Positions 62,168 through 64,000 of a stretch of DNA of 64,000 nt are shown here, piece by piece. The position numbers and the translations under genes are program-made. The notes under the pieces are model-generated. The model saw only the letters and a list, made by a program, of their open reading frames with translations, searched no databases and was not told where the DNA came from. Positions within the stretch are counted from its first letter, which is position 1, and each line of letters starts with the position of its first letter. The DNA is from Rotaria sordida (Eukaryota; Rotifera; Eurotatoria; Philodinida; Philodinidae), in contig CAJNOL010000979.1 of assembly GCA_905250125.1 (NCBI GenBank), forward strand, positions 25,350 through 89,349. Direction: 5' to 3'.

Positions 62168-62740
62168 ATGAGTGATAAACTATTATTTCTATCATCAACT
62201 ATGTCGAATAAACATGAACGTATACGAGAAATAAAATATCATATTAATCAATTATTATCAGAATTACATATGATTGAACCCAATAATGATTATTTAGAAA
62301 ATTTTCGACCATTTAATATAACAATAAATTCATCATCAAAAATAATAACAAATGAAAAATGTTTATTAAATAATCAATGTCCATATTTATTTCGTAAACA
62401 AACTAAATTACATTCAACAACATATCATGAATATAGAAAATTTTATAGAAGGAAAAAATATTTAATATTATCACCAAAAAAAAATCCTTTTATTACACCT
62501 TCATGTGTAACAAGCACACCAAAAAATTCTCCTAATCAAAATAAATTACTTCAACCTCATCTGACATCAACACCACGTCATAATAAACGTCAATCAAAGA
62601 ATATCATTCCACTTAAACGTCTCATTTATAATAATAATAATGATAAATTTTCTAATCGACAACGACATTCAACTAAACGATCAATTCTTCCACATTATAG
62701 TCCTTTGAATCCAATTGATGAAAATCCACAATGGATATAA
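62168..62740 (+). CDS. Unknown basic Ser/Thr-Pro-rich protein
   Basis: 190 aa in one exon, beginning at an ATG that directly follows a long pyrimidine tract and TTTTAG, a textbook 3' splice site. The start is therefore created by splicing to an upstream leader. It is strongly basic, with many S/T-P sites (LILSPKK, TSTPKNSP, LTSTPRH, PHYSPLNP) and Asn runs. The N-terminal MSNKHERIREIKYHINQLLSELHMIEP can form an amphipathic helix or short coiled coil. No domain was recognised. The composition suggests a phosphorylated nuclear or cytoskeletal protein, but that is a guess. It converges on the LRR gene, with only 60 nt between the stops. Confidence 0.6.
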   Translation: MSDKLLFLSSTMSNKHERIREIKYHINQLLSELHMIEPNNDYLENFRPFNITINSSSKIITNEKCLLNNQCPYLFRKQTKLHSTTYHEYRKFYRRKKYLILSPKKNPFITPSCVTSTPKNSPNQNKLLQPHLTSTPRHNKRQSKNIIPLKRLIYNNNNDKFSNRQRHSTKRSILPHYSPLNPIDENPQWI

Positions 62741-62800
62741 ATATTATTTGTTTTCTTTTTCTGTAAAGTATTTTCTAATTTTTTTTTGTTTCTTTTTTCC

Positions 62801-64000
62801 TTATAACCAAATAAATAGAAATAAACTTTTTGTTTCATAGATTATATTATTATTATTAATTAATTGTTCAGTTTCATTAAGCCAAGATGTCCATGTTCGA
62901 TTGGGATCTCTTGAAAATGCACGTATAAATTTAAGTCCAGTCAAATTAGATTTATATCGAAGTTGATCTAATATTTGTCCAAATTGTTGAATACAATCAA
63001 TTTCAATAGTAAGTAATTCAAGATGAGGACATAAAAATGATAATTTTGATATCATATTTAAATTAAATATAACATTTTGAATAGTTAATTGTCGAAGTTT
63101 AGGCATACGAGGTAAATCATTTGGTAATCCAAAAATTTTTAATGATACAAGTTGATTTGAACATTGTCTAAGACATTTATCAAGATTTAAATTATTTTGT
63201 TGACCTTGAATTTGTAAATATTTGATATTTTTTGGTAATATTGTAAATGATGACATTAAATTAATATCTAAGGTAAGTGAATTAACTTTTGAAAATTTCA
63301 TTGTTTTATCACAATTTATTGGATCATAATTTAAATATATATCGGATTCAAATAATTTAAATGATAAATCAAAATGAGTTTTAGGATAAGTATTTGTATG
63401 AATTATATAATATAAATGATTGATTGAAAAAGAAAATGGACATGTATAAGAAAGATTTGTTTGTATATTATTAAATATTTGTTTGACTTCCATGTATGTA
63501 CATGAATTAAATGGAATTTGAAGAAAAAAATGAAATTTTTCTATTTTAGATAAATAATTTAATAGAATTTTATTCCAACTTATAATATCAATATGATTTA
63601 AAGAATTTGTTGTACAATTATATGAAAATGATTTGAGATAATCAAATGATATTTGTTGAAAAAAATATTTAATTTCATGAAAATCAATATTTGATCTTTC
63701 TAATATATTAAATTTCAATATTTGAAGATTTTTACATGAAATAATATTTAATTTAGGTAAACTATTTTCATCTATATCTAATGATGATCGTAATGAAATA
63801 TTAAGATATTTTAATTGAGGAAATACAGCTAATAAATTGAGAAGTAATGCTATATCTTCAATTGTCACTGTAAGATATTCAATTTGTGATTGAAATAATA
63901 ATTCATCTTGAATTTCTAATCCTGGTAAATAACATGATTTAATTGACGATGACGATGATGTTGATGTAACTAATTCAAAAAAATTATCTGGATATGAATA
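62801..64000 (-). CDS. Leucine-rich-repeat protein, F-box/LRR-like (5' end outside window)
   Basis: The frame is open from the window edge (64000) to TAA at 62801, at least 399 codons without an intron. The N-terminus lies beyond the window, and the internal GTG at 63868 is not a start. Irregular LRRs of 22-30 residues run throughout, for example FPQLKYLNISLRSSLD, CKNLQILKFNIL, PKNIKYLQIQGQ, SNQLVSLKIFGLPNDLP, MPKLRQLTIQNV and CPHLELLTIEIDC. The C-terminal part (GLKFIRAFSRDPNRTWTSWLNETEQLI) is like that of large F-box/LRR families in bdelloid genomes, as I recall them. The F-box, if any, would be in the missing part. The role is probably substrate recognition in ubiquitin ligases, by inference. 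Confidence 0.75.
   Translation of the reverse strand, partial: YSYPDNFFELVTSTSSSSSIKSCYLPGLEIQDELLFQSQIEYLTVTIEDIALLLNLLAVFPQLKYLNISLRSSLDIDENSLPKLNIISCKNLQILKFNILERSNIDFHEIKYFFQQISFDYLKSFSYNCTTNSLNHIDIISWNKILLNYLSKIEKFHFFLQIPFNSCTYMEVKQIFNNIQTNLSYTCPFSFSINHLYYIIHTNTYPKTHFDLSFKLFESDIYLNYDPINCDKTMKFSKVNSLTLDINLMSSFTILPKNIKYLQIQGQQNNLNLDKCLRQCSNQLVSLKIFGLPNDLPRMPKLRQLTIQNVIFNLNMISKLSFLCPHLELLTIEIDCIQQFGQILDQLRYKSNLTGLKFIRAFSRDPNRTWTSWLNETEQLINNNNIIYETKSLFLFIWL

Overview
The window is nuclear DNA from a small-genome invertebrate. The genes are animal genes (TAF1, macroH2A, sphingosine kinase, a four-MBT-repeat protein, PGGHG, monoamine oxidase, Ly6-like and BAF-like proteins). The DNA is strongly AT-rich. 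Most introns are 45-80 nt with GT..AG ends, but a second class runs from about 300 to 1,760 nt. Very short introns, several 3' splice sites placed 0-7 nt before the start ATG, an LRR gene and one small secreted protein of bacterial type fit a rotifer, probably a bdelloid. This is inference: no taxon-specific marker was tested.

Layout. 2.2-4.5 kb: a mucin-like membrane protein (-). 7.0-8.8 kb: a six-exon type-B carboxylesterase (-). 9.3-9.5 kb: a tRNA-derived element whose second part resembles the CORE domain of CORE-SINEs. 9.85-10.57 kb: a BAF-like protein (+). 14.1-15.4 kb: a Ly6/uPAR-type protein (-). 19.8-28.3 kb: a twelve-exon GH65 PGGHG-like glucosidase (+). 28.6-31.5 kb: sphingosine kinase (-). 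31.8-33.3 kb: macroH2A (-). 34.2-34.5 kb: an intronless small secreted protein (+). 38.2-41.0 kb: the MBT-repeat protein (-). 42.7-44.3 kb: an intronless monoamine oxidase (-). 44.4-55.1 kb: TAF1 in 27 exons (-). 55.5-58.4 kb: a repeat-rich stretch with an inverted tandem array, a foldback element and a dead mariner. 60.2-60.5 kb: a 65-aa protein with a CDCA3-type motif (-). 62.2-62.7 kb: an unknown S/T-P-rich protein (+). 62.8-64.0 kb: a partial LRR protein (-), open at the window edge. Exon chains were built by hand from splice sites. In every multi-exon gene the total length is a multiple of three and the joins keep frame.

Functions. TAF1 (TFIID), macroH2A and the MBT protein act on chromatin and transcription. 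Sphingosine kinase, carboxylesterase, MAO and PGGHG are metabolic enzymes. The rest are surface, secreted or unknown. Two head-to-tail pairs (TAF1 then MAO; macroH2A then SPHK) are close together, and the downstream gene has a splice acceptor at or next to its ATG, which suggests trans-spliced operons.

The most unusual feature is a population of at least nine different foldback (long terminal inverted repeat) elements, in intergenic DNA and in the long introns of PGGHG and TAF1. In three of them the loop between the arms is spanned by an open frame of 81-107 codons.
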